A stretch of DNA of 64,000 bases, taken from NCBI RefSeq assembly GCF_009800925.1, contig NZ_WOYF01000008.1, forward strand, positions 60,220 to 124,219, in the 5' to 3' direction. The position numbers were made by a program, and so were the translations under genes. This document shows positions 33,540 through 43,605 of the stretch, piece after piece. The notes below the pieces were generated by a model that worked only from the letters and a program-made list of their open reading frames with translations, did no database searches and was not told where the DNA came from. Numbering within the stretch: position 1 is the first letter of the stretch; each line of letters opens with the position of its first letter. The stretch comes from Budvicia diplopodorum (GTDB lineage: Bacteria; Pseudomonadota; Gammaproteobacteria; Enterobacterales; Enterobacteriaceae).

Positions 33540-35726
33540 ATGAGTTTTGTGAGTAAAATTAATTTCGGCTTAGTCAGTCAGCGGCTACCGGCTATTATTC
33601 AGACGGAAACGGCTGAATGTGGGCTAGCCTGTCTGGCTATGGTTGCCGGCTATTATGGTTATAGCATCGATTTGGCTACTCTCAGGGGAAAATTCAGCGT
33701 TTCTCAAAAAGGCGTGAACCTGAGCCAGCTACTCACGATTTCCAGACAGATGAATCTGGCTAATCGCTCACTGCGCCTTGAGATGGAAGACCTGAGTAAG
33801 CTAAAGCTGCCCTGTATTCTGCATTGGGATTTTTCCCATTTCGTGGTGCTTAAAGCCATCAAGGGAAACCGGTGCATTATTCACGATCCGGCATTTGGTG
33901 CCCGCGAGCTAACGTTTCCAGAAGTCTCTAAATCGTTCACCGGCGTTGCGGTTGAGCTATGGCCGGATGAAGGATTCAAACCGGTACAGGCAAAACGCCG
34001 AGTCCGGTTCAGCGATCTGATCGGTAAAATTAGCGGGCTAAAAAGCAGCTTTATTCAGGTACTGGTTCTGGCGCTGGCTATTGAGGTGTTCGGGTTAATC
34101 TCACCCTTGCTCACCCAGTGGACCATCGACTATGTGATTATCTCGAATGATAAAGATCTACTGACTACGCTGATTGTTGGCTTTGGCTTCATGATGCTGG
34201 TTCAGCAACTGATCACGGCGGTCAGAGCTTGGGTGATGATGTATATCTCTACCTCGATCAGTTTACAGTGGCGCGATAGCGTATTTCGCCACCTGATGCG
34301 CCTGCCCATTAGCTATTTTGAAAAGCGTCACTTGGGCGATATTGTTTCACGCTTCGGTTCCATCGATGCCATTCAGTCGACGCTATCGTCCTCATTTTTT
34401 GTCGCCATTCTTGACGGCTTGATGACGATAATGACGCTGATCATGATGTACGTTTATAGCCCACTGCTGGCCACCATCAATCTCGTCACCATGCTGTTAT
34501 ATATTGTTGGCCGCATCCTATGGTATCGCCCGCTGCGAATGGCCACCGAAGAGCAAATTATTCACGGTGCTAAACAGCAAAGCCACTTCTTAGAGACTAT
34601 TCGCGGCGTCAGAACGATCAAACTATTTCAACGCCAGAGCGAGCGCACATCGGACTGGCTGGCGCTGTTAGTCCGCCAGATCAATTCCGGCGTCAGGGCG
34701 CAGAAGCTACAAATTTACTACCAGCAGCTTAACGGCATTTTATTTGGCGCTGAGAATTTAGTGATTATGGCTCTGGGTGCCTCGATGGTGATGGAACAGA
34801 CCTTCACCGTTGGCGTACTGATGGCCTTTATGGCCTACAAAGGCCAGTTCAGCAGCCGGGTTAGCAGTCTGATTGATAAGTTCTTTGAGTTAAAGATGCT
34901 CAGTATTCAGACCGAGCGTCTGGCGGATATCGTCATGACTCCGCCGGAAGCCGAGGTGGATTCCACCCAGTTGGTGACACAGACCACTCCGCCTCGCGTG
35001 GAATACCAGCAGGTTAGCTTTCACTACTCAGAGCATGAGCCTGATGTGATTAAAAACGCCTCTTTTGTAATTAACCCCGGTGAGAGCGTGGCGTTGGCCG
35101 GTGCTTCCGGCTGTGGAAAAACCACCTTAAGCCAACTGCTGTGCGGGAGTCTGGAACCGAATTCCGGTGACATCCTGATTGACGGCATTAGCCTGAGCAA
35201 GCTTGGTGTGGACAATTTACGCCGCTTTAGCGCCACGGTCTTGCAAGACGATGTGCTGTTTGCCGGTTCAATTCTTGAAAATATTACCTTTTTTGATCGC
35301 CAGGTTGATTTAGCGTGGGTGTACCAATGCGCGCAAATGGCGGCGATTCATCATGATATTGAACAGATGCCCATGCAGTACAACACGCTGGTGGGCGATA
35401 TGGGGGGGGCGTTATCGGGCGGTCAGAAACAGCGGATTTTACTGGCCCGGGCGCTGTATAAAAGGCCGTTATTGCTAATTCTGGATGAAGCGACCAGCCA
35501 TCTGGATGTGGATCTTGAGCAACGGGTAAACGGTGCGGTAAGCCAGTTAGCGATAACCAGGCTAATCATTGCGCACCGTCCACAAACGTTGGCGATGGTT
35601 GACCGGATTATTGTGATTGAAAACGGAACGGTATCTCAAGAGTTACTTCCCGCTCAGCTGTTCGGTACCCAACAAATCGACCAAGCGCCTGAATCCGTCG
35701 AACAGAAGGAGATAGGCGATGAATAA
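33540..35726 (+). CDS. Peptidase-C39 ABC transporter (microcin processing and export, CvaB-like)
   Basis: 728 residues. The N-terminal C39 protease is intact: oxyanion Gln21, catalytic Cys27 (ECGLACLAM), His100 (SHFVVL) and Asp116 (HDPAFG). It should cut the precursor after its Gly-Ala. Membrane helices lie at about 165-440. The ATPase has Walker A GASGCGKTT, signature LSGGQKQR, Walker B LLLILDEATSH and a His switch in IIAHR. This active protease is the clear contrast with the adhesin exporter on the other strand. Its 3' end overlaps the start of the TolC-like gene by 8 nt, so the two are translated together. Confidence 0.95.
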   Translation: MSFVSKINFGLVSQRLPAIIQTETAECGLACLAMVAGYYGYSIDLATLRGKFSVSQKGVNLSQLLTISRQMNLANRSLRLEMEDLSKLKLPCILHWDFSHFVVLKAIKGNRCIIHDPAFGARELTFPEVSKSFTGVAVELWPDEGFKPVQAKRRVRFSDLIGKISGLKSSFIQVLVLALAIEVFGLISPLLTQWTIDYVIISNDKDLLTTLIVGFGFMMLVQQLITAVRAWVMMYISTSISLQWRDSVFRHLMRLPISYFEKRHLGDIVSRFGSIDAIQSTLSSSFFVAILDGLMTIMTLIMMYVYSPLLATINLVTMLLYIVGRILWYRPLRMATEEQIIHGAKQQSHFLETIRGVRTIKLFQRQSERTSDWLALLVRQINSGVRAQKLQIYYQQLNGILFGAENLVIMALGASMVMEQTFTVGVLMAFMAYKGQFSSRVSSLIDKFFELKMLSIQTERLADIVMTPPEAEVDSTQLVTQTTPPRVEYQQVSFHYSEHEPDVIKNASFVINPGESVALAGASGCGKTTLSQLLCGSLEPNSGDILIDGISLSKLGVDNLRRFSATVLQDDVLFAGSILENITFFDRQVDLAWVYQCAQMAAIHHDIEQMPMQYNTLVGDMGGALSGGQKQRILLARALYKRPLLLILDEATSHLDVDLEQRVNGAVSQLAITRLIIAHRPQTLAMVDRIIVIENGTVSQELLPAQLFGTQQIDQAPESVEQKEIGDE

Positions 35727-37242
35727 GCTGGCGTACGTTGGCGTGATTTATCTGGCCTGCGGCCCACTGAACGGCGTGGCCGCGAGTCAAGAGGCCATGA
35801 TTAGCTTAGTCGACCGGCTATCTGAGCCGGTTTCGATAAATAGTGCAAAGCCGATAACCGATCGCTTTCCCCACGGACTGCCTGACCCATCCCTGACGCT
35901 GGAGCAGGTAAAAGTACCGCCAGCCGCTGAGCCGAGTAACGATATTTTACTGACCAAGCCGGAGCCCGTCAGGGAGGATTTTTGTCTGACTGACACGTCA
36001 GCCAAAACGTCGCTCAGCTTATATAACGTAGTGGCATTGGCCATATGTAATAACCCGAAAGCCAAAGAAACATGGTTAACCTTAAGCCAGTATCAGATTG
36101 CCAGAGACAAAAGCTACGCGGGCTATATGCCCACCGTCGATTTGAATTCATCGTTCAATCACAGTGAAAACCGGACCCACGTTGACCAACAGACCGTTGA
36201 TATTGATAAAGAGTCATGGACGCACACGCTAGAGCTGAGCTGGCTACTGTTTGACTTCGGCCAGCGTGAAGCTGGCGTTGATAAGGCCAAAAGCGAACTA
36301 CAGGCGATTGAATTACTGTCGCAATCATCCTTACAGGATATCGTTCTGGATGCGGCACAAAAATATTTTGCCGTGATTGCCGCACAGGCCTATCTGGATG
36401 CGGCCCGTGATATTGAGCTGATGTCTTATAAAAGCCTGCAGGTTACTCAGGGTAAGCATGCCTCTGGAATAGGGGAACTGGCCGACGAGCTTCAGGCGAA
36501 AAATGCCGCGCTTTCAGCGACAAACTATAGGATTAAGGCCGAAGGCGAACTGAATATTGCCATGGGGTCGCTGGCGTCAATTCTGGGTAAAGACATCACA
36601 AAAAACATCCGCTTTGAGAATAGTCTCCGCGATCCGTCAGCGCTTAGTTTGCAGAATATTAACCTGATGATTGGTAAAGCGCTGAACCAGCATCCGCAGC
36701 TACTGGCGGCGAAACAACAGATTGAAACCTCCGAGAAAGCGCTGTCTCAGGCCCAGCGAGGATTACTGCCTTCGGTCTATTTGACTTCCCGGATGGGTAA
36801 CGACCGCCCTAAGTACGGTCCCGGCTATGAAACCGATGAATTCTATGTCGGCCTGAATGTAAAAGTGCCCATTTTTAGCGGTTTTAGCCAGTACAACGAT
36901 ATTCGTACCGCTCAAAATCGTCTGGATTCCAGTAAAAACCAGCTGTTACAGACTCAGCAGGATGTGGCACTGAACGTATGGGAGACCTATCAACGTCTCT
37001 CTACGGCACAAAATAATTTAGAAACTATGCGTGAGCTCGTGAAGTCTTCGCGCAGAGCCTATGACATTGCCCGAGGTCGTTATCAGTCCGGGGTGGGAAG
37101 TATTCTGGAATTACTGAATACCCAGAATAACCTTTCTGAAGCCGAAATGAATAACGTCAATATGTTAGTGGATTGGCATTTAGCCCGGCTGGGGCTAGCG
37201 TCTAGCCTTGGGCAATTAAGTATTTCTACGTTAGGGCAATAA
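35719..37242 (+). CDS. TolC-family outer-membrane channel of the microcin exporter
   Basis: 507 residues. A signal peptide at residues 1-22 (cleavage after VAA is likely) is followed by a spacer of about 75 residues rich in Pro and Lys, then two TolC repeats (LYNVVALAICNNPKAKETW, LSWLLFDFGQREAGVDKAK, GRYQSGVGSILELLNTQNNL). It gives the microcin machine its own exit duct, whereas known class II microcins usually borrow chromosomal TolC. It overlaps the ABC gene by 8 nt and ends the operon. No strong terminator follows in the next 180 nt. Confidence 0.92.
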   Translation: MNKLAYVGVIYLACGPLNGVAASQEAMISLVDRLSEPVSINSAKPITDRFPHGLPDPSLTLEQVKVPPAAEPSNDILLTKPEPVREDFCLTDTSAKTSLSLYNVVALAICNNPKAKETWLTLSQYQIARDKSYAGYMPTVDLNSSFNHSENRTHVDQQTVDIDKESWTHTLELSWLLFDFGQREAGVDKAKSELQAIELLSQSSLQDIVLDAAQKYFAVIAAQAYLDAARDIELMSYKSLQVTQGKHASGIGELADELQAKNAALSATNYRIKAEGELNIAMGSLASILGKDITKNIRFENSLRDPSALSLQNINLMIGKALNQHPQLLAAKQQIETSEKALSQAQRGLLPSVYLTSRMGNDRPKYGPGYETDEFYVGLNVKVPIFSGFSQYNDIRTAQNRLDSSKNQLLQTQQDVALNVWETYQRLSTAQNNLETMRELVKSSRRAYDIARGRYQSGVGSILELLNTQNNLSEAEMNNVNMLVDWHLARLGLASSLGQLSISTLGQ

Positions 37243-37421
37243 CGCTGAATGACAGTGAGATAGCTGGCTATCGACTGTAGATTTCAGTGAGTTTAGTAAC
37301 CTGTTGGTCTATCTGTGAAATCTATTTTCATTTCCGGCCAATGCCAATGACCCTATTGGGCAAAGGCGATAAATAGCACGCACGATTAACCAATTATTCT
37401 GATTATTATGGAGGCGTTAAT

Positions 37422-37650
37422 ATGAAAAGGGGTTTGCCTGATTGTCCCTATTGCAGTGAGAAGCGCGGCGTTCGTAAGCATGGTAAAGCACGCTCGGGGC
37501 TCCAGCGATATTTTTGTTGTGAATGCCAAAAAACTTTTCAGGTTAAATATATTTATCATATGTATAAACAGAAAAGTGAAGAGCAAAAGCTTGATCGACC
37601 TATCCATGATGCGGTGGCGCTCTCTGATGTCTGTTGAGCGCGTTAATTAA
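37422..37650 (+). pseudogene. insA: Broken IS1-family InsA (N-terminal zinc ribbon)
   Basis: The first 50 codons match InsA: a CPYC zinc-ribbon pair, RKHGKARSGLQRYFC, and CxxCQKTFQ. After KSEEQK the InsA match (a SLIDLSM segment) continues in another frame, and neither frame reaches the normal helix-turn-helix end; full InsA is about 90 residues. No InsB could be found to the right. A decayed IS1 copy at the right border of the microcin operon is a sign of past mobility. Confidence 0.75.
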
Positions 37651-37832
37651 TTCGCCCGATTCTATTAATCGGTGGAAAAGAGCGTGATGCTTATTTTGGT
37701 TTTTCAGTTTAGTGATTAAAGCCAACTGGTCGACAGAGTTAATTCCTATAAGTTGGATAACATATTATTGAGCTTATAGAGCATTAAAGGTAGTCGCGGT
37801 AATGTTATCGTAATGAGCGCATCACCTTGAAC

Positions 37833-37860
37833 GGTAGCGGGCAGATAATTGCCCGCTACC
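37833..37860. repeat. Perfect 11-bp hairpin
   Basis: GGTAGCGGGCA, a 6-nt loop, TGCCCGCTACC. There is no T run after it on either side, so it may be a leftover of the IS element or a transcript-stabilising structure. Confidence 0.5.
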
Positions 37861-37881
37861 CCATACCCCATACCCCATACC
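37861..37881. repeat. Three perfect copies of CCATACC
   Basis: A 7-bp unit repeated three times directly after the hairpin at 37833-37860. No function is evident. Confidence 0.8.
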
Positions 37882-38683
37882 ATAGTCATATCGCACCGTG
37901 GAGCGATTATTTCCACGGTGCCAAAATGTCCTTTCTCCGGGTATGTTAGACAAACCCGATCTGATGCGCCGAATATTCATATTGCTGCTGAAAGTAAACG
38001 GCCTTGGGCGCGGTCGATTTTTATTGGTTGTTGTCTCTAGATTGTCATAATGAGTACTTTCTTGGCCTATCTAATCCAATCTGACTTAACAAAATAAAGT
38101 AAATCATAATGATATCATCCTCGACATCATACCTTATTGCACCTCTATATAATCAATTTACGATAGTTAACAGCAGATATTGGTATTTCTTTGACACCTT
38201 TTTATTTAATTACTTCTTGGATGTTTAAATTGGATTTAAATTATTTTATTTATATGACTCTAACTCTTTAATTTAAGCCAAAAGCTAATGTTAGATTTAA
38301 GTTCTGACTATTTGTCTATTATCGATCTTTGGTTCTGGTTTAAATGGAATAATTGAATTTATTATCCAATTCGTCTGGATTTTACGCAATTTTTCAGTAT
38401 ATTATACCAATAAATTCATATATTGCGATCTTATGGTTGAGTGAGTGCTTTTGTTATGTATAATTGCTCGTTACTATTAAATCTGGTTTTTATAAGCTAA
38501 AGAATGATTTTCTTGTTGGTTTTTATTAGTAAACCCCCGGTTTCGTTAGCGATTTACGTGCTATTAATTACGCTTTATTTAGATGTAAATAAAGATGAAA
38601 TAGAACGTTAATTATATAAGTAACATGTTGTTAAATCATCAAGCTAACACACTCAATTATTAATGGATAAATAAAGGAATGAT
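37882..38683. other. AT-rich intergenic region before the 1145-residue autotransporter
   Basis: No gene was seen. The last 600 nt are strongly AT-rich and must contain the promoter of the next gene, which has an AAGGA site at its start. Confidence 0.4.
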
Positions 38684-41600
38684 ATGTCTAAATCGATATG
38701 GACGTTGACATTAGAACGATTCAGTTTGGAATCTAGAAAAACTAAGCAGAATAGAGCAACCAAACCCACCAAATTAGCCGCTGCAATTGGGCTTATTATT
38801 CTCGGTACCCATAGCGCGTTTGCACAAATTGTTGTCAATGGCTCTACGACTCATGCGGTTGCTGGTGTTACTGAAAATACCGGCAGCACCGCGTATACCT
38901 CTGCCGTAAAAATCTCTAATAATGGTAATTTTATTGCCGACGGAGGGCTAACGCTCTCAACTCAAGGCCAGAGTTCTAACGGCCTGTATATTGATGCTAC
39001 CGGCGGCGCTGCGACCCTCACGGCCGGGAATCTTGTCATCAACACCGGCGGCTATGACGCACACGGTATTTTAGCTCTAAATGGTATTGCGACCGTTAAC
39101 CACGGCAATATTACTACTCAGGGTTACCTTGCTCATGGTATTAAGACCAGCGGTACGGGAGCCCTGACCGGTGATAATCTGAATATTGAAACTCATGGTT
39201 ATCAGGCCTATGGCGCTTATATCTTGAGTTCTGGTGCTACCCCGTCTAAGCAGACGCTCAGCAATACTACGATGACTACCTTCGGCGATGTGGCTTCTGC
39301 TATTCAAGTCGAGAATGGCGGCATTGCAGACATTGATAATATAGCAATTACTACCCATGGCTTTGGTGCTAATGGCGCATATGCCAAAGGGAGCGGCAGC
39401 CTGGCCGATCTTAATAATGGCAGCATCAGCACTAGCGGTGGCTATAGCCACACGCTTCATGCTAGCACCGACGGGAAAGTTGTTGCATCGGGTTTAGACG
39501 TTAGCACCACGGGAGATGTGGCTTTTGGTAGCTACACCGAGCAGGGCGGGCACGCTATATTCTCTGGCGGAAAGATTAAAACCACCGGCGTAAACAGCGA
39601 CGGTGTTCGCGTGGCCTCTGCCGGTTCATCATTCAGTATTGACCATTCAACGGTTGAAACTCAGGGGTTATTATCAGCAGGAGTAAGAATCAAGGACACC
39701 ACCGCCTCGGTTCAAGATTCCAAAATTACTACCCATGGTGATGGTGCCTACGGACTCGATGCGTTTAATTCAGGCAGCATTATCAATGCCAATAACCTGA
39801 GCATTAACACTTTTGGTGCAATGGAACCAACTGGAAATACCGCATCTGCCGTGGTTGCTGAGTTTGGTGGTGTTGTCAATTTGACCGGTGTGAGTTCAGT
39901 TCAAACTTCAGGTAATCATGCTATAGGCTTACTGGCCCAGGTAAGAGGTCTGGGTATAAATGACTCCGTGATTAATGCCGGCGATGGCGTTAACACCCTT
40001 CTTATTAGTACATCAGGTAAAAATGGGTTTGGCGTAGAAGCCTGTTCGCTGCACGGTGACGGGCTAGACTGCAGCAATAGTTTGCAGGACTTTACCGGAA
40101 CGGGTGATATTGATCCAAGCAGCCAGTCCATTGTGAATATTGTCAAAGCGATAATTAGCACTTCAGGCCAGGATGCTTATGGCCTGTATAGCATTAGTCA
40201 GCAAGGCAAAATCGTCGGTAGCGACCTGAATGTGGTCACCAGCGGAGGATCGGCTCACGCCATTACGCTACTGCGCGGTGGCCAAGTTACGCTAACAGAC
40301 AGCCAAATTCAGGCTCAGGGCAGTCAGGCCGATGGCGCGCGGATTTCCGGCGGAGTGATTAATGGTAGTACCGCCTTATTAACGCTTAACAATACCGTTC
40401 TGAAAAGTGATACGGCAAAGGGCATCTATGTTGAACCCGGCGACAGTATTATCTCTCTGAACCACAGCCAGTTAGTGGGTCGCGAAGCCGCATTATTGAC
40501 CTCAACCGCCGGTAACACCTCGTTCAGTGCGGTTAATGGTTCTGCGATTCAGGGCGCAATCGATGCTTCATCTAACCTGAACGCTCAGCTCGATAATTCT
40601 CAATTGAGCGGTGATGTTATTTTCACCCCGGCGGCGAGCACGGATGCACTGACATTCACTGCAACCAACAATTCTGTCGTTACCGGTGGAATGACAAACG
40701 TAACTTCAGCGAACCTCAGTAATTCACAGTGGAATATGACGAAGTCATCGACCATTACTGGATTAACGAATGGCCTGCAGATTAATAATGGTCAGGTCCA
40801 TTTTGTTCGTGATGGCGTGAACTATAAAACTTTAACCACCGGCTCATTAAGCGGCAATGGCCAATTTATTGTTAATACTGAGCTCAATGACGGTGGCACC
40901 AATACGCATTCAGATCTGTTACACGTCACGGGTAACGCCAGCGGTAGCTATCAGCTTCTGGTGAATAATACCGTAGGTACCGGCGCAAAAACCGTTAACG
41001 ACGGTATTAAAGTTGCTCAACTGGACGGCGACACCACCGGAACATCGGTAACGTTGGCTAATCCTGTTACCGCCGGTGCTTATGAATACTTGCTGTATCA
41101 GGGCGGAGCTGACGATCGGGATGACTGGTACCTGCGTTCACAGGCTGCCTCAGATTCATCGCCTTCGCCGGTATCTTATAACCCATCAGTTCCGGGCTAT
41201 GTTGTAGGCTCCTATATTAGTCGTATGTATGGATTTGATACGGTCGGAACCTTGCACGAACGCGTTGGCGACCAAGAAAATCTGCGTAAAAACGCAGAGT
41301 TTAATCAGGGAGCCTGGGGCCGAATCAGCGGTGGCCGAGTTAAGTCAGGCTCTGGCCGGTTTAACTACGATGCAGAAACCTGGTTTGCTCAGTTCGGGGG
41401 CGATTTATATCAGGCTTACAGTGAGTCAGGTGCCAGAACTCACGCGGGCGTTACCGCAACCGTTGGTCAGGTCACTACCAACGCGCAAGATGGTTCTCGC
41501 AGTCGTTACTTTGGGCGTGCTGTAAACACGGGTAATGTGAACTCAAAAGGCTATGGCGTTGGCGCATACTTTACTCGCTATACGGCAGACAGCTCTTACA

Positions 41601-42121
41601 TCGATACGGTGGCTCAATATACCCATTATCACAACGACTACCGTAGCATTTATAGCGATACGGCCAGCCAAAGCGGTGACGGTATGACGCTGTCGGTTGA
41701 AATCGGTAAACCGTTTAAACATACCAGCGGATGGTTTATTGAACCTCAGGCGCAGGTGATATACCAATACTTGCACTTAGGCGACATCAATGACGGCGTT
41801 GCAGGGGTATCTGCGACTAACGATAGCTCAGGGATAGCCCGGTTAGGTGCGCGTATCGGCTATGACAGCGTAGCGACATCGAACGTACACCCTTACATCA
41901 CCGCAGATTTGCTGAACGTTATTGGCCGTTCACCGGACGTGTCGGTGAGTAATACTACTTTCGATCAGAATTACAGCTCTCAGTGGGGCGAAGTCGGCGG
42001 TGGATTTACCGGCGATCTCACCAAGAACACCACTCTATATGCTGATATTAAATATAAGAAAGGTCTTGATGAAGATATGCACGGTTTCTCTGGCAACCTT
42101 GGTGTGAGAGTTAACTGGTAA
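38684..42121 (+). CDS. Type V autotransporter with pertactin-like passenger
   Basis: 1145 residues. An extended signal peptide of about 48 residues ends at SAFA-Gln. The passenger (about 49-830) is a beta-helix of short imperfect units with recurring STxGxxAxGxxA and ITTxGxxAxG, close to the style of Hep/Hag- or pertactin-like passengers rather than the PATR repeats of its giant neighbours. An autochaperone segment (TAGAYEYLLYQGG) is followed by a beta-barrel at about 835-1145 (QGAWGRISGG near its start) ending in GVRVNW. The AAGGAATGAT before the ATG supports the start. No protease triad or other enzyme motif was seen. It is likely an adhesin or aggregation factor. Confidence 0.92.
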   Translation: MSKSIWTLTLERFSLESRKTKQNRATKPTKLAAAIGLIILGTHSAFAQIVVNGSTTHAVAGVTENTGSTAYTSAVKISNNGNFIADGGLTLSTQGQSSNGLYIDATGGAATLTAGNLVINTGGYDAHGILALNGIATVNHGNITTQGYLAHGIKTSGTGALTGDNLNIETHGYQAYGAYILSSGATPSKQTLSNTTMTTFGDVASAIQVENGGIADIDNIAITTHGFGANGAYAKGSGSLADLNNGSISTSGGYSHTLHASTDGKVVASGLDVSTTGDVAFGSYTEQGGHAIFSGGKIKTTGVNSDGVRVASAGSSFSIDHSTVETQGLLSAGVRIKDTTASVQDSKITTHGDGAYGLDAFNSGSIINANNLSINTFGAMEPTGNTASAVVAEFGGVVNLTGVSSVQTSGNHAIGLLAQVRGLGINDSVINAGDGVNTLLISTSGKNGFGVEACSLHGDGLDCSNSLQDFTGTGDIDPSSQSIVNIVKAIISTSGQDAYGLYSISQQGKIVGSDLNVVTSGGSAHAITLLRGGQVTLTDSQIQAQGSQADGARISGGVINGSTALLTLNNTVLKSDTAKGIYVEPGDSIISLNHSQLVGREAALLTSTAGNTSFSAVNGSAIQGAIDASSNLNAQLDNSQLSGDVIFTPAASTDALTFTATNNSVVTGGMTNVTSANLSNSQWNMTKSSTITGLTNGLQINNGQVHFVRDGVNYKTLTTGSLSGNGQFIVNTELNDGGTNTHSDLLHVTGNASGSYQLLVNNTVGTGAKTVNDGIKVAQLDGDTTGTSVTLANPVTAGAYEYLLYQGGADDRDDWYLRSQAASDSSPSPVSYNPSVPGYVVGSYISRMYGFDTVGTLHERVGDQENLRKNAEFNQGAWGRISGGRVKSGSGRFNYDAETWFAQFGGDLYQAYSESGARTHAGVTATVGQVTTNAQDGSRSRYFGRAVNTGNVNSKGYGVGAYFTRYTADSSYIDTVAQYTHYHNDYRSIYSDTASQSGDGMTLSVEIGKPFKHTSGWFIEPQAQVIYQYLHLGDINDGVAGVSATNDSSGIARLGARIGYDSVATSNVHPYITADLLNVIGRSPDVSVSNTTFDQNYSSQWGEVGGGFTGDLTKNTTLYADIKYKKGLDEDMHGFSGNLGVRVNW

Positions 42122-42196
42122 TTTTCTAAAACGGCTTAACCAGCGGTACGGCGTTTAGATTTGATGGTCTGAATCATGCCAACCCGCATCCTGCTT

Positions 42197-42232
42197 AAAT
42201 CCGGCGAATATTCATTTTGCCGGATTTTTTTT
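42197..42232 (+). terminator. Rho-independent terminator of the 1145-residue autotransporter gene
   Basis: Stem AAATCCGGC with GCCGGATTT, loop of 12-13 nt, then a run of eight T. It begins 76 nt after the stop. Confidence 0.92.
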
Positions 42233-42325
42233 ATGCTCCCGGCGGTAGCGGTATTTTTTACTGATATTTCGTCCGTCACAAAAACACTGGCTACCAGCAT
42301 CCGTGCCCTCATCAGATATACGTTT

Positions 42326-42504
42326 AACCATGAGATCTTTCTCCCATAAACGGGAAGTAACAGACTGAAACTACATGAAGGTTGTTCGAGACGGATCGAC
42401 TATTTAATAAATAATCGGGTACACATTGAGGCGGAGTTTGAATCTGTTCTCTTATCGCACTTGTATAACGTAATGGTAAGAAACCCCGTATTCCGGCGTT
42501 TCTT
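42326..42504. repeat. Decayed copy of the control element found upstream of the SfsB-like operon
   Basis: Matches 58183-58381 in the same orientation: a CAT on the left (start codon of a minus-strand gene), CTCCCATAA, AGTAACAGACTGA (42356), GATCGACTATT, GGTACA-ATTGAGG, then a hairpin. Here the hairpin is AAGAAAC-c-CCG with CGG-c-GTTTCTT at 42478-42504. The minus-strand reading frame left of it is scrambled compared with the intact 59-residue gene at 58 kb. The two copies lie on either side of the 4667-residue autotransporter gene. Confidence 0.7.
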
Positions 42505-42639
42505 ATTGATGACAAACCCAACGGTTAATTATTTATTCTTCAACAGAGTTAATCCTAGGCCTCGATGAAAAGTTAATATTTTGACGTTTTTTTCGCGGAC
42601 GAAGCTTACGCTGAAAGCAGATTAAACCTCGTTGTCAGC

Positions 42640-42674
42640 AACAACAAAACCCCGAATTACGGGGTTTTGTTGTT
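42640..42674. terminator. Perfect 15-bp bidirectional terminator-like hairpin without a gene
   Basis: AACAACAAAACCCCG, loop AATTA, CGGGGTTTTGTTGTT. The A-rich left arm and T-rich right arm give a U tract in both directions. No coding gene ends here on either strand, so it may belong to a decayed gene or to an unannotated small RNA starting in the repeat element to its left. Confidence 0.7.
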
Positions 42675-43605
42675 TGCATGTCGTCGTAAATTGATTGATG
42701 AACTCCAGTATACAGGTAGCGCGGTGAGGCCAATTAAAGAATCGAGAGATTAAGGGAATCAGGCAATATATTTAATTTCTGGCGAGCGACTAGAAATAAA
42801 AGTAACGAGAACCTATAACCTATTATTGGAACATAATTACCTTAACGACTTAATTGGTTAATTAATAATATTTCTATTTTAAGATAAAAATATTCTAGGA
42901 TTTAATTCATATTTTAATCATGTAATGACTTCATTGTTCATTAAGAGTGAACATTAAAATTAATAATTATCTGAATTCTGTCGGTGTTTTTATATTAGCT
43001 CTATCGGTTTTAATCTATATCTTGGTTTTTATATCCTTAATATATATTTATTTTGGCATAAAAATATAATTTCATTCGTTAAATAATTGAATAAGCCTGA
43101 TTGATGGGTTTTTATAAGGCTATAATCTATCTCATGTTTTTGGTGTGGGTCGCTTTAAGGATTAAATTATGATTAAGGAAATTGAGGGTTGAAAAACGGT
43201 AGCAAACAGTTCAATGTAGCACCTGTAGAGATAGCGGGTAACGCATTGATGCGTAGGTAAACTTATTTAGAAAATATTTTCGTAAATTTGATTTCAAGCC
43301 GTTTATATGAGCAATCTGGCCTGAAGCTATCGTGCCTATTCGCTCTAAATTTTTTATTTCTGCTTAAGGGGCTATTAAGCGTTTCTTATTTAACTTCTTG
43401 GTTGTTAATTCTTTGGAATGATATTTATCTTCCTTCGCTTAACGTTACTTTGACCGACTAATAGACCGACCTAACGATATAAAAATAGAGACGGGTAAAT
43501 AACTCCATTGGTTGGTACGGCAAAGAAAGTTGGTACAGCAAAGAAAAATGCTTTTTTACGTGCCGGCGCGGCCGCACGATTATATTTGTTTATAGGATAT
43601 GACAC
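42675..43605. other. Long AT-rich leader before the 14-kb autotransporter gene
   Basis: No gene was seen in 930 nt. Its composition is strongly AT-rich up to about 43.5 kb, then changes sharply. It must contain the promoter. The final AGGA lies 9 nt before the ATG at 43606. Confidence 0.4.
43511..43546. repeat. Two tandem 18-bp copies in the leader
   Basis: GTTGGTACGGCAAAGAAA is followed directly by the same unit with one change (G to A at position 9). It lies 60 nt before the autotransporter start and could be a regulator site or a slipped duplication. Confidence 0.75.
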
